From the NCBI RefSeq assembly GCF_008932295.1, contig NZ_WBWA01000004.1, positions 124,001 to 188,000 on the forward strand: a stretch of 64,000 bases of DNA, read 5' to 3'. The notes below the pieces were generated by a model that worked only from the letters and a program-made list of their open reading frames with translations, was not told the DNA's origin and made no database searches. The first letter of the stretch is position 1, and each line of letters starts with the position of its first letter. Source of the stretch: Brucella tritici. Its GTDB lineage: Bacteria; Pseudomonadota; Alphaproteobacteria; Rhizobiales; Rhizobiaceae. The translations under genes and the position numbers were made by a program. Shown here in pieces: positions 24,394 to 34,311 of this stretch.

Positions 24394-25563
24394 ATGGCAA
24401 GCGTAACACGCGAACAGGTTCAGGAGCGGCTGAAGGCCGTGACGGGACCGGATTTCGAAAGCGATGTTGTGTCGCTCGGTCTGGTGTCGGATATCTTTAT
24501 TGCCGACGGCAAGGTCTTCTTCTCCATCACGGTTCCGGCTGCGCGCGCCGATGCGCTGGAGCCTATGCGGCTTGCCGCGGAAAAGGCCGTGAAGGAAATT
24601 CCGGGCGTCACCGGCGCGCTGGTCACGCTCACTGCCGAAAAGAAGGGCGGACGCACCAGCGACGATGCGCCGCCGCCGCCAAAACCCCAAGCTAGATCTG
24701 CAGCCGCCCCGGCGCAGCACCGCCACCCGCCACAGCCGCAGCGCGCGGCGACGAAGCCCGGCATACCGGGCGTTGGCGCGATCATTGCCGTCGCATCGGG
24801 CAAGGGCGGCGTCGGCAAGTCCACCACGGCGGTCAATCTGGCGCTGGGTCTTGCCGCCAACGGGCTGAAAGTCGGTATTCTCGATGCCGATATTTACGGA
24901 CCATCCATGCCGCGCCTGCTTGGCCTTTCCGGTCGTCCGGAAACGGTCGAGGGCCGCATCCTGAAGCCGATGGAAAATTACGGCATCAAGGTCATGTCCA
25001 TGGGCTTCATGGTCGATGAGGAAACCCCGATGATCTGGCGCGGGCCGATGGTCATGTCGGCGCTGACGCAGATGCTGCGCGAAGTGGCCTGGGGTGAGCT
25101 TGACGTTCTGGTGGTCGACATGCCGCCCGGCACCGGCGACGCACAGCTCACCATGGCCCAGCAGGTGCCGCTGGCGGGTGCCGTGGTCGTTTCGACACCG
25201 CAGGACCTGGCGCTGATCGACGCACGCAAGGGCTTGAACATGTTCCGCAAGGTGGATGTCCCGCTTCTGGGCATTGTCGAAAACATGAGCTACTTCATCG
25301 CGCCCGATACTGGCGCGCGCTACGATATTTTCGGCAACGGCGGCGCGCGCAGGGAAGCGGAACGTCTCGACGTGCCGTTCCTGGGCGAAGTACCGCTGCA
25401 TATGGATGTGCGCGCCTATTCGGATGCGGGCACGCCGATTACTGTCAAGGAACCGGACAGCGAACACGCGAAAATCTATCGCGAGATCGCCCGCAAGGTC
25501 TGGGACAACATGAAGGGCGGCAAGGGGGCCGGCAGGCCAGCGCCGGCGATTGTCTTTGATTAG
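24394..25563 (+). CDS. Mrp/NBP35-family Fe-S carrier ATPase (ApbC)
   Basis: This 389-residue protein carries Fe-S clusters to target enzymes. Residues 1-90 form a MIP18/DUF59 domain (EQVQERLKAVTGPD). A Pro/Gln linker (about 90-125) follows, then a ParA/MinD-type ATPase with deviant Walker A SGKGGVGKST (135-144) and switch segment VDMPPGTGDAQLT. The usual CxxC pair of Mrp near the C-terminal third is not seen (the region reads NMSYFIAPDTGARYDIFG), so cluster binding may use other ligands. The stop TAG runs into the next hairpin repeat. Confidence 0.93.
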   Translation: MASVTREQVQERLKAVTGPDFESDVVSLGLVSDIFIADGKVFFSITVPAARADALEPMRLAAEKAVKEIPGVTGALVTLTAEKKGGRTSDDAPPPPKPQARSAAAPAQHRHPPQPQRAATKPGIPGVGAIIAVASGKGGVGKSTTAVNLALGLAANGLKVGILDADIYGPSMPRLLGLSGRPETVEGRILKPMENYGIKVMSMGFMVDEETPMIWRGPMVMSALTQMLREVAWGELDVLVVDMPPGTGDAQLTMAQQVPLAGAVVVSTPQDLALIDARKGLNMFRKVDVPLLGIVENMSYFIAPDTGARYDIFGNGGARREAERLDVPFLGEVPLHMDVRAYSDAGTPITVKEPDSEHAKIYREIARKVWDNMKGGKGAGRPAPAIVFD

Positions 25564-25634
25564 GGGGTAAGGGGGTATGGGGTTAAGGCAGTAGGGCAGT
25601 AAGGCATTATGTTAAGGGAATAGGGGAATATGTT
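25564..25634. repeat. G-rich arm of tandem-repeat hairpin element, locus 2
   Basis: GGGGTAAGGGGGTATGGGG is followed by GGCAGTAGGGCAGTAAGGC, ATTATGTTAAGGGAATAGG and GGAATATG. The stretch from GGCAGTAAGGC through GGGAATAGGGGA is identical to part of locus 1 (23540-23572), showing common origin. It starts at the base after the mrp stop. Confidence 0.88.
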
Positions 25635-25670
25635 TTGATTGCGGATGACCGCGCCGACCATATCCTTCAC

Positions 25671-25758
25671 TGCCCTACTGCCCTACTGCCCTACTGCCCT
25701 ACTGCCCTACTGCCCTACTGCCCTACTGCCCTACTGCCCTACTGCCCTACTGCCCTAA
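25671..25758. repeat. C-rich arm (TGCCCTAC x11) of element, locus 2
   Basis: Ten perfect copies of TGCCCTAC and a last TGCCCTAA end one base before the pgm stop codon. The spacer from the G-rich arm is about 36 bases. The unit differs from locus 1 in two positions, so each locus has homogenised its own unit. Confidence 0.92.
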
Positions 25759-27405
<1,647 letters not shown>

Positions 27406-27527
27406 TTAAATGAATTAAGCAGTCAATGTGTTGGCATTTGCGGTCATTGCAAGACAACATAGATCAAACTTATTGATTGAAAATAACAAACTGTGTGGTT
27501 GTCTCTGGCCATGCTACAAATTCTGCC

Positions 27528-28388
27528 ATGACCGACAATACTCGCCCCATCAATGGCCCGCGCGATGTGATGCGGCTGAAACGCGACGATACCACCGGCC
27601 TGGAAGCCGTGGCGGCCCGTTTTCACAGCCATGCCTATGACATGCATTTTCATGACGAATGGCTCGTCGGCGTGACCCATGCGGGCGTGCAGGATTTTTT
27701 CTGCCGGGGCAGGCGACGGCAGAGCACGCCGGGGCGGGTGATTCTCATCGAGCCGGGCGAACGCCATGACGGGCAGGCGGTCGCGGCGGACGGTTTTGCC
27801 TATAACATGCTTTATATGCCGCAATCACTGGTCAGAAGCGCAATGGGCGGCAATGATGCGCATATCGGCTTTCGCGAAACGCTGGCCGATGACGGACAGT
27901 TGTTTCATGCGGTCGCCCGCGCCTGTGAAGCTATTTTTCTGCAAGCGCCGCAACTGATGATCGAAGATTGCCGTGATCAGGTGACGAACCACCTTGCCCG
28001 GCATCTTGGGCAGGACGTGACAGAAAAAGGGGGGGCTCCGCATCCGGTCGCAGCCCGCGCGATGGACTGTCTGCGGGCGCGCTTCGATGAGGAGTTCGGC
28101 CTCGATGAACTGGCGGAAGCGGTTGGGGCTGCCGACCGTTTCCAGCTTTCACGCGGGTTCCGGCGTGAATACGGCACCTCGCCACATGCCTGTCTGGTGC
28201 AGTTGCGCCTTGCCGAAGCGCGGCGTCTTTTGCGTGAAAAAGTAGCGCCAGCGGAAGCTGCTGCGCTCAGCGGTTTCGCCGACCAGAGCCATATGGGGCG
28301 CTGGTTCCGCCGCGCCTATGGCATGACGCCCGCCGCTTATCGCAAGGGACGCACAAACGTTCCAGAAATTGCGGTGAAAAGCCGTTAG
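27528..28388 (+). CDS. AraC-family transcriptional regulator
   Basis: This 286-residue regulator has an N-terminal cupin-type AraC-binding domain (FHSHAYDMHFHDEW near 25-40) and a C-terminal double helix-turn-helix. The latter begins near FDEEFGLDELAEAVGAADRFQLSR, with recognition segment FADQSHMGRWFRRAYGMTP at about 250-270. ATG 27528 is chosen as the first Met that leads into the domain; upstream in-frame residues from 27477 are unlikely. The ribosome site is weak. The gene lies 27 bases before the DUF2000 gene and probably controls it. Confidence 0.9.
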   Translation: MTDNTRPINGPRDVMRLKRDDTTGLEAVAARFHSHAYDMHFHDEWLVGVTHAGVQDFFCRGRRRQSTPGRVILIEPGERHDGQAVAADGFAYNMLYMPQSLVRSAMGGNDAHIGFRETLADDGQLFHAVARACEAIFLQAPQLMIEDCRDQVTNHLARHLGQDVTEKGGAPHPVAARAMDCLRARFDEEFGLDELAEAVGAADRFQLSRGFRREYGTSPHACLVQLRLAEARRLLREKVAPAEAAALSGFADQSHMGRWFRRAYGMTPAAYRKGRTNVPEIAVKSR

Positions 28389-28415
28389 GCCTGTCCTCGA
28401 AAAGAGGAAAAGCTC

Positions 28416-28826
28416 ATGATTTTCGATACAAAAGTAGCCATTCTTGTCCTGCATGATCTGCCTGTCTGGCAGAAGCTGAACGTGACCGCCTTTATCGCGA
28501 CCGGCATATCCGGCGCTGTGCCGCACGCCATGGGCGAGCCTTATGAGGATGCGGCAGGCCGCAGGCATACGCGTCTGCTCGGCCAGCCGATGCTGATTTT
28601 CTCGGCAACACCGGATGTCCTGCAACGGGCATGGCAACAATCGATCCAGCGCGATCTCATCCGTGCGCCCTATGTGCGCGCCATGTTTGAGACCGGGCAT
28701 GACGTTGCCAACCGCGCTGTATTCAAGGCGGATAATGCCGACGCGCCCGATCTGGTCGGCCTTGCGCTTTATGGCCCCAAGAAGGATATCGACAAGGCCA
28801 TCAAGGGTTCTAGCCTGCATCCTTGA
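28416..28826 (+). CDS. DUF2000 family protein
   Basis: This 136-residue protein begins MIFDTKVAILVLHDLPVWQK and contains the QPMLIFSATP segment typical of DUF2000, a small single-domain family often encoded next to AraC-type regulators. Biochemical function is unknown. It has a GAGGAAAAG ribosome site. Its 3' end overlaps the convergent ROK regulator gene by 17 bases. Confidence 0.85.
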   Translation: MIFDTKVAILVLHDLPVWQKLNVTAFIATGISGAVPHAMGEPYEDAAGRRHTRLLGQPMLIFSATPDVLQRAWQQSIQRDLIRAPYVRAMFETGHDVANRAVFKADNADAPDLVGLALYGPKKDIDKAIKGSSLHP

Positions 28827-30141
28827 ACAGGACGCTCTGGTCGAACAGGTAGCGGTTGGAAAGCGGCAGGCTTGCCGCGCCCATCGCCTTGGCATGGACA
28901 CCAACCTTGCCCTCGATGATCTTCGGCGCGCGCAGGCCCTGCAAGTCGAGGCATGAAAGCTCCACGCGGGTCGCTTCCACGATGCGGTGACGCACATTGC
29001 CCGGCAACCAGCCATCGATGACGGCGGCGGGAAAGTCGATCACGGAGGCGGCAGCTACCGTTGCATGGGCCAGCCCGCGTGCGGCAAGCGCTACCCATTC
29101 GTCGAGCGGCGTACCAAAGTTGCGCCAGTTTTCCGGTGAAAGCCACAGATCGTCGGAAGGCAGATGCCGCTCCTGCAACATGCGTTCGAGGACGAACAGC
29201 GAGGCCGTATCGATGAGCTGTAAGGTTTCGCCGCGCTCCCACGTGCCGCGCATCCGCATCGGCATGGAGCCGAGCGCGCCCGCATTGCCGGTGCGGCCCG
29301 GATAGAGCGTGTTGTTCAGCACCACACCGCCGCCGATGAACGAGCCGATAAAGAAATAGACGAAGTCGGTGAATTCAGGCCCGCGACCGAAGGTCAGTTC
29401 CGCGCCGCAAGCTGCCGTTCCGTCATTTTGCACGAAGACCGGAAACGAAAACGCCTTGGCGAAATCGCTGACCAGATCGGCGCCAAGCCATGCATCGAGA
29501 TCTTCGGCAGGTGCACCCACTTCCTCGACCCAGTTCCACAATTCGAAGGGTAATGCGATGCCGAGCCCCGCAATGCGGTCGCGCTTGGCCGGTTCGAGCG
29601 CTGCCGTGAAAGCGGCGACGCTCTCGACGGCGAAGCGACGGATTTCACCCGGCACAGGCCAGCGATAGGTAATGTGCCGCCGTTCGCGGATCGCTCCCAG
29701 AAAATCCATCAGGATGATTTCCGCACTGCGCCGCCCGATCTTGAGACCGAAGGAGAAAACCCCGTCGGCGGCAAGGCGCATCGGCATGGAAGGCTGGCCG
29801 ACACGACCGCGCACCCGTTCGCCCTGCGTAATGAGGCCGTCTTTTTCCAGCGCACGAATGATGACGGAAACCGTCTGCGCCGAAAGCCCGGTCAGGCGGG
29901 CAATGTCGGCGCGGGCGAGCTGGCCATGCCTGCGTACAAGCGCCAGGACCAGCCGCTCATTATAGGCACGCACGCCGATCTGGTTTGAACCGCGATTGAC
30001 GCTCGCGCCCGGCCCGGCAAATTGCAGCATGGCAGGCCCCGGAGTGCCAGAAAGTGTGCCGGAAAGAGTGCCTGACAGCGTGTCGGAAAGCATATCGGCA
30101 GACCCGCTGTCTGGTTCGCCTTCAACTTTATGCCTGACCAT
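28810..30141 (-). CDS. frcR: ROK-family transcriptional repressor of the fructose transporter cluster
   Basis: This 443-residue protein has a winged helix near residues 60-120 (RADIARLTGLSAQTVSVIIR) and a ROK sugar-kinase-like domain (GLGIALPFELW, then QNDGTAACGAELTFG). The kinase domain lacks a convincing zinc-site CxCGxxGC, so it probably only senses a sugar. ATG 30141 is preceded by GGGAGAGG. The N-terminus contains an in-frame repeat of the Leu-Ser-Gly-Thr type (TLSGTLSGTLSGT), encoded by a short tandem DNA repeat. The gene is divergent from frcB and matches the frcR position in rhizobial frcRBCAK clusters. Confidence 0.87.
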   Translation of the reverse strand: MVRHKVEGEPDSGSADMLSDTLSGTLSGTLSGTPGPAMLQFAGPGASVNRGSNQIGVRAYNERLVLALVRRHGQLARADIARLTGLSAQTVSVIIRALEKDGLITQGERVRGRVGQPSMPMRLAADGVFSFGLKIGRRSAEIILMDFLGAIRERRHITYRWPVPGEIRRFAVESVAAFTAALEPAKRDRIAGLGIALPFELWNWVEEVGAPAEDLDAWLGADLVSDFAKAFSFPVFVQNDGTAACGAELTFGRGPEFTDFVYFFIGSFIGGGVVLNNTLYPGRTGNAGALGSMPMRMRGTWERGETLQLIDTASLFVLERMLQERHLPSDDLWLSPENWRNFGTPLDEWVALAARGLAHATVAAASVIDFPAAVIDGWLPGNVRHRIVEATRVELSCLDLQGLRAPKIIEGKVGVHAKAMGAASLPLSNRYLFDQSVLFKDAG

Positions 30142-30456
30142 AGCCTCTCCCAGATTCCGTGCCATGGAATGCAATCTCAAAATGCAGCCATGGAATGCCG
30201 GAATTCCTAAACCAACCATCGAAGGAGAAAAAGCCCTCTTTGCAAGGGATATGAAATAAAAACAAACGTTTAAGATGGACCACGTAATGAAACGACCAGC
30301 CTGCTGTTCGCTTTGCCGGTCCTCTCTCCTCCGTCTCCCAGAGTGACACAGTATATTAATAAATCAAGTGGATTTATTAATTGACTCTGTTTTGAAGCCG
30401 TGTTTTGCTTCTCTTCTGCCGGGGGAAGAGGACCGGTTTCAATCTGGGAGGAGTCC
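30142..30456. other. Divergent control region between frcR and frcB
   Basis: This 315-base region holds both promoters and a perfect palindrome at 30355-30381. It contains no gene. AT-rich stretches occur at 30240-30280 and 30345-30390. Confidence 0.7.
30355..30381. promoter_or_regulatory. Perfect palindrome, candidate FrcR operator
   Basis: ATTAATAAATC and GATTTATTAAT are exact 11-bp inverted repeats around AAGTG. It lies 75-101 bases upstream of the frcB start, between the divergent frcR and frcB genes. This is where a ROK repressor would be expected to act. Confidence 0.7.
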
Positions 30457-31488
30457 ATGAAGAAGACAGTTCTGTCGGCAGCCTTTGCTGCCTTCGCGCT
30501 TGGCGCTGCCGCCATTCCATTGAGTTCGGCCAATGCCGCCGATGTCGGCGCGTGCCTCATCACAAAAACCGATACCAACCCGTTCTTCGTCAAGATGAAG
30601 GAAGGCGCCATCGCCAAGGCCAAGGAGCTTGGGGTCAATCTCAAGACCTATGCAGGCAAGATCGACGGCGATTCCGAAAGCCAGGTAGCCGCTATCGAAA
30701 CCTGCATCGCCGATGGCGCGAAGGGCATTCTCATCACCGCTTCCGACACCAAGGGCATCGTGCCGTCGCTCCAGAAAGCGCGCGACGCAGGCGCGCTCAT
30801 CATCGCGCTCGATACGCCGCTTGAGCCTGCCGATGCGGCTGACGCAACCTTTGCCACCGACAATTTCCTTGCCGGTGAGCTGGTCGGCAAATGGGCGGCG
30901 GCGACGCTCGGCGACAAGGCCAAGGACGCGCATGTGGCCTTCCTCAACCTCACCGCATCGCAGCCGAGCGTCGATGTTCTGCGCGATCAGGGTTTTGCCA
31001 CCGGCTTCGGCATCGATCCGAAGGACAAGACCAAGCTCGGTGACGAGGATGATCCGCGCATTGCCGGTCGCGACCTGACTGACGGCAATGAAGAAGGCGG
31101 ACGCCGCGCGATGGAAAACCTTCTCCAGAAGGACCCGAACATCAACGTCGTCCACACCATCAACGAACCTGCCGCCGCCGGTGCCTATGAGGCGCTGAAG
31201 GCCGTCGGTCGCGAAAAGGACGTGCTGATCGTTTCCATCGATGGCGGCTGCCCCGGCGTGAAGAATGTCGAGGCCGGTGTGATCGGCGCGACCTCGCAGC
31301 AATATCCGCTGCAGATGGCGGCACTCGGCATCGAGGCGATCAAGAAGTTCGCAGATACGGGTGAAAAGCCGAAGCCGACCGAAGGCAAGGACTTCGTCGA
31401 TACGGGCGTGTCGCTTGTCACCGACAAGCCGGTTGAAGGCGTTCCGTCCATCGACACCAAGACCGCACTCGACAAGTGCTGGGGCTGA
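30457..31488 (+). CDS. frcB: Sugar ABC transporter substrate-binding protein, fructose type
   Basis: This 343-residue periplasmic binding protein of the ribose/fructose type (CUT2) starts with a signal peptide ending SSANA. The mature chain runs [17 protein letters not shown] with the later [14 protein letters not shown] and [15 protein letters not shown] segments. The start has a GGGAGGAG site. Order, divergent ROK gene and a kinase gene downstream match frcBCAK of Sinorhizobium, which takes up fructose, mannose and ribose. Substrate assignment is by this synteny and by resemblance, not by binding residues. Confidence 0.92.
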   Translation: MKKTVLSAAFAAFALGAAAIPLSSANAADVGACLITKTDTNPFFVKMKEGAIAKAKELGVNLKTYAGKIDGDSESQVAAIETCIADGAKGILITASDTKGIVPSLQKARDAGALIIALDTPLEPADAADATFATDNFLAGELVGKWAAATLGDKAKDAHVAFLNLTASQPSVDVLRDQGFATGFGIDPKDKTKLGDEDDPRIAGRDLTDGNEEGGRRAMENLLQKDPNINVVHTINEPAAAGAYEALKAVGREKDVLIVSIDGGCPGVKNVEAGVIGATSQQYPLQMAALGIEAIKKFADTGEKPKPTEGKDFVDTGVSLVTDKPVEGVPSIDTKTALDKCWG

Positions 31489-31563
31489 GCCCTTTCTGAA
31501 ACTCAGGTTCGGCAGATCGGAAGGTCTGCCGGATCTTTCTGCAGGTGAAGGCAGGAGACAGAC

Positions 31564-32658
31564 ATGAGTGAGCCACAGGCGGCTTCCGCTGCACAAAAAC
31601 CGTCCATGCAGGACTATGAAAAGACGCTGGCGCAGAGTACGGCTGATGTCGCCTCCTTCGATGCGGGCGACCAGTCGGTGCTTTATCGGATGCGGAATTT
31701 CCTGCATCACAATCCCGCTGCCGTGCCGCTGATCGTGCTCGTCCTGTCGCTGCTGGTATTCGGCATCACGCTTGGCGGCAAGTTCTTCTCCGCCTTTGCG
31801 CTGACGCTCATTTTGCAGCAGGTCGCCATCACCGGCATCATCGCCGTGGCGCAGACGCTTGTGATCCTGACGGCAGGTATCGATCTTTCGGTCGGCGCCA
31901 TCATGGTCCTGTCATCGGTGGTGATGGGCCAGTTCACCTTCCGCTATGGGCTTCCCGCCGAACTTTCCGTTCTGTGCGGCTTTGCCACCGGCGCGCTATG
32001 CGGCTTCATCAACGGCTTTCTGGTGGCCTATGTCCGCCTGCCGCCCTTCATCGTGACGCTCGGCATGTGGCAGGTTATCCTCGCCACCAACTTCCTCTAT
32101 TCCGCCAATGAGACGATCCGCGCGCAGGAAATCACGGCTGAAGCACCGATCCTGCAATTCTTCGGCGAGAGCATTCGCATTGGCGGCGCGGTCTTCACCT
32201 ATGGCGTCATTGCCATGGTGCTTCTGGTCCTGCTGTTCTGGTATGTGCTGAACCACACCGCCTGGGGACGGCACGTCTATGCCATTGGCGACGATCCCGA
32301 AGCGGCACAGCTTTCCGGCGTCTCGGTCAAGCCGATCCTCATGTCGGTCTATGTGCTGGCCGGTATCATCTGCGCGCTTGCAGGCTGGGCGATGATCGGT
32401 CGTCTCGGTTCCGTTTCACCCACAGCGGGCCAGTTCGCCAATATCGAATCCATCACCGCCGTGGTGATCGGCGGCATTTCGCTCTTCGGCGGGCGCGGTT
32501 CCATTCTCGGCACCATGTTCGGCGCGCTGATCGTGGGCGTGTTTTCGCTGGGGCTGCGCCTGTGGGGCACCGATCCGCAATGGACCTATCTCCTGATCGG
32601 CGTTCTCATCATTGCCGCCGTCGCCATCGACCAGTGGATCAGAAAGGCTGCCGCATGA
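31564..32658 (+). CDS. frcC: Sugar ABC transporter permease, fructose type
   Basis: This 364-residue inner-membrane permease of the CUT2 (RbsC-like) family has about 8-10 membrane helices after a polar N-terminus of roughly 50 residues. It carries the family segments VILTAGIDLSVGA and IGGISLFGGRGSILGTMFGA, the latter contacting the ATPase. The gene follows frcB by 75 bases and overlaps frcA by four bases (ATGA), so the three form an operon. Confidence 0.93.
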   Translation: MSEPQAASAAQKPSMQDYEKTLAQSTADVASFDAGDQSVLYRMRNFLHHNPAAVPLIVLVLSLLVFGITLGGKFFSAFALTLILQQVAITGIIAVAQTLVILTAGIDLSVGAIMVLSSVVMGQFTFRYGLPAELSVLCGFATGALCGFINGFLVAYVRLPPFIVTLGMWQVILATNFLYSANETIRAQEITAEAPILQFFGESIRIGGAVFTYGVIAMVLLVLLFWYVLNHTAWGRHVYAIGDDPEAAQLSGVSVKPILMSVYVLAGIICALAGWAMIGRLGSVSPTAGQFANIESITAVVIGGISLFGGRGSILGTMFGALIVGVFSLGLRLWGTDPQWTYLLIGVLIIAAVAIDQWIRKAAA

Positions 32659-33434
32659 AAACGAACACCACGCCTGTTCTTTCCGCCAAGGGGCTGGTCA
32701 AGCGCTATGGTCGCGTCACGGCTCTCGACCATGCCGATTTCGATCTTTATCCGGGCGAAATCCTCGCGGTCATCGGCGACAATGGCGCAGGCAAGTCCTC
32801 CCTCATCAAGGCGCTGTCCGGCGCGATCAAGCCGGATGAGGGGGAAATCCTGCTCGACGGCAAGCCGGTCAGCTTTCATTCGCCGATGGAAGCACGGCAG
32901 GCGGGCATCGAGACGGTCTATCAGAACCTTGCTTTGTCGCCTGCGCTTTCCATCGCCGACAATCTGTTTCTGGGTCGTGAAATCCGCCGCAAGGGGCCGC
33001 TTGGCTCGCTGTTCCGCATGCTGGATCGCGGTGCGATGGAAAAGATCGCGCGCGAAAAACTGTCCGAACTGGGCCTGATGACGATCCAGAACATCGGCCA
33101 GGCGGTGGAAACCCTTTCGGGCGGCCAGCGTCAGGGCGTTGCGGTGGCGCGTGCCGCCGCCTTCGGCTCCAAGGTGGTCATCATGGACGAGCCGACGGCG
33201 GCGCTTGGCGTCAAGGAATCGCGCCGCGTGCTTGAACTCATTCAGGATGTGAAGCGGCGCGGCATGCCCATCGTGCTCATCTCGCACAACATGCCGCATG
33301 TGTTCGAGGTTGCCGACCGCATCCACATTCACCGGCTCGGACGCCGCCTGACGGTCATCGACCCGAAGGAATATTCCATGTCGGATGCCGTGGCGCTGAT
33401 GACTGGCGCGATGAGGCCGAAGGAAGCGGCTTAA
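32655..33434 (+). CDS. frcA: Sugar ABC transporter ATP-binding protein, fructose type
   Basis: This 259-residue ATPase has a single nucleotide-binding domain, unlike the double RbsA, as expected for FrcA. Walker A GDNGAGKSS is at 41-49, the signature LSGGQRQG at about 154-161, Walker B VVIMDEP at about 175-181, and the switch His in LISHNMPH. The start in the ATGA overlap with frcC shows coupling. A Bru-RS-like element begins at the stop codon and separates it from the kinase gene. Confidence 0.94.
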   Translation: MKTNTTPVLSAKGLVKRYGRVTALDHADFDLYPGEILAVIGDNGAGKSSLIKALSGAIKPDEGEILLDGKPVSFHSPMEARQAGIETVYQNLALSPALSIADNLFLGREIRRKGPLGSLFRMLDRGAMEKIAREKLSELGLMTIQNIGQAVETLSGGQRQGVAVARAAAFGSKVVIMDEPTAALGVKESRRVLELIQDVKRRGMPIVLISHNMPHVFEVADRIHIHRLGRRLTVIDPKEYSMSDAVALMTGAMRPKEAA

Positions 33435-33534
33435 CCAAAACTCGATGAGTTTGACTCATCGAATTTGGTTAAGCCCGTGCGGCGACTGAGCAATTTCAGG
33501 GCGTCATGCGTTAGCATCTCAGCGCCCTGGTATT
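33434..33534 (+). repeat. Bru-RS-like palindromic element, copy 2
   Basis: It begins at the last base of the frcA stop: ACCAAAACTCGATGAG, TTTGACTCATCGAATTTGG, TTAAGCCCGTGCGGCGACTG, then GCGTCATGCGTTAGC and CTCAGCGCCCTGGTATT. It is in the same orientation relative to the upstream gene as copies 1 and 3. Confidence 0.8.
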
Positions 33535-33576
33535 GAGCTTCTGATAAGGTGGCAGGACGAATCACGGAAACCGGAC

Positions 33577-34218
33577 ATGACGCCTATTGAGCGCGAAGCC
33601 CTGCCTTCGGAAATTCTTGCGCGGCTGGCGGAAACCGACGGGCGCCTGATCGTGGCCATTGCTGGCCCGCCGGGAGCCGGGAAATCCACCATTTCCGATT
33701 ATCTGCTCCATGCCCTCAACAAGGGCGGCGAAACGCCGTCCATCGTCGTGCCCATGGACGGATTTCATCTTGATGACGGGATTCTCGATCAGCGCGGATT
33801 GCTGAGCCGCAAGGGTTCGCCGCCCACTTTCGACTGCGCCGGGTTTGCAGTGTTGCTGCAGCGTCTGAAACAGGCAGAGGGCGAAATCTTCATTCCGGTC
33901 TTTGACCGCTCTCTGGAGCTTTCGCGCGCTGCCGCATCCGTGGTTGGCCCCGAGCATCGCGTGCTTCTCGTCGAAGGCAATTATCTGCTGCTCGATCGGC
34001 AGCCATGGGCGCAGCTCGCGCCCTTTTTCGACATGACGATCTATCTGGATGTGCCCTTTGCAGAGCTGGAGCGCCGCCTGATCGAACGCTGGCTCGGCTT
34101 CGGCTTCGATGCCGAAACCGCCCGAAACCGCGCCCTTTCCAACGACATTCCCAATGCCAAACTCGTGGTGGCGCAGTCGCGCAAGGCGGATTTTGTCGTG
34201 GTCTCGGACGGGCGATAA
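33577..34218 (+). CDS. frcK: P-loop sugar/nucleoside kinase-like protein of the fructose cluster
   Basis: This 213-residue kinase of the phosphoribulokinase/uridine kinase/PanK fold has Walker A GPPGAGKST at 30-38, then MDGFHLDD (about 59-66) and VLLVEGNYLLL (about 129-139). These are typical of the YggC/FrcK group. In Sinorhizobium the kinase encoded after frcA is FrcK; the substrate is not firmly known. Here a repeat element of ~100 bases lies between frcA and this gene, so it may need its own promoter. Confidence 0.85.
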   Translation: MTPIEREALPSEILARLAETDGRLIVAIAGPPGAGKSTISDYLLHALNKGGETPSIVVPMDGFHLDDGILDQRGLLSRKGSPPTFDCAGFAVLLQRLKQAEGEIFIPVFDRSLELSRAAASVVGPEHRVLLVEGNYLLLDRQPWAQLAPFFDMTIYLDVPFAELERRLIERWLGFGFDAETARNRALSNDIPNAKLVVAQSRKADFVVVSDGR

Positions 34219-34311
34219 CAGGGAATTGCGCCTTTCAAGACTTGCGGCGATGCGCTTGCGTCTGCATGATGGGAAAATCGCTTCATCAGTTTCCGACCGG
34301 AATAGTTCCCC

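Noticed and set aside
25671-25758. Telomere-like or phage cohesive-end repeat
   Set aside because: It is an internal tandem array next to a facing G-rich arm, the same as two other loci; no phage genes are present.
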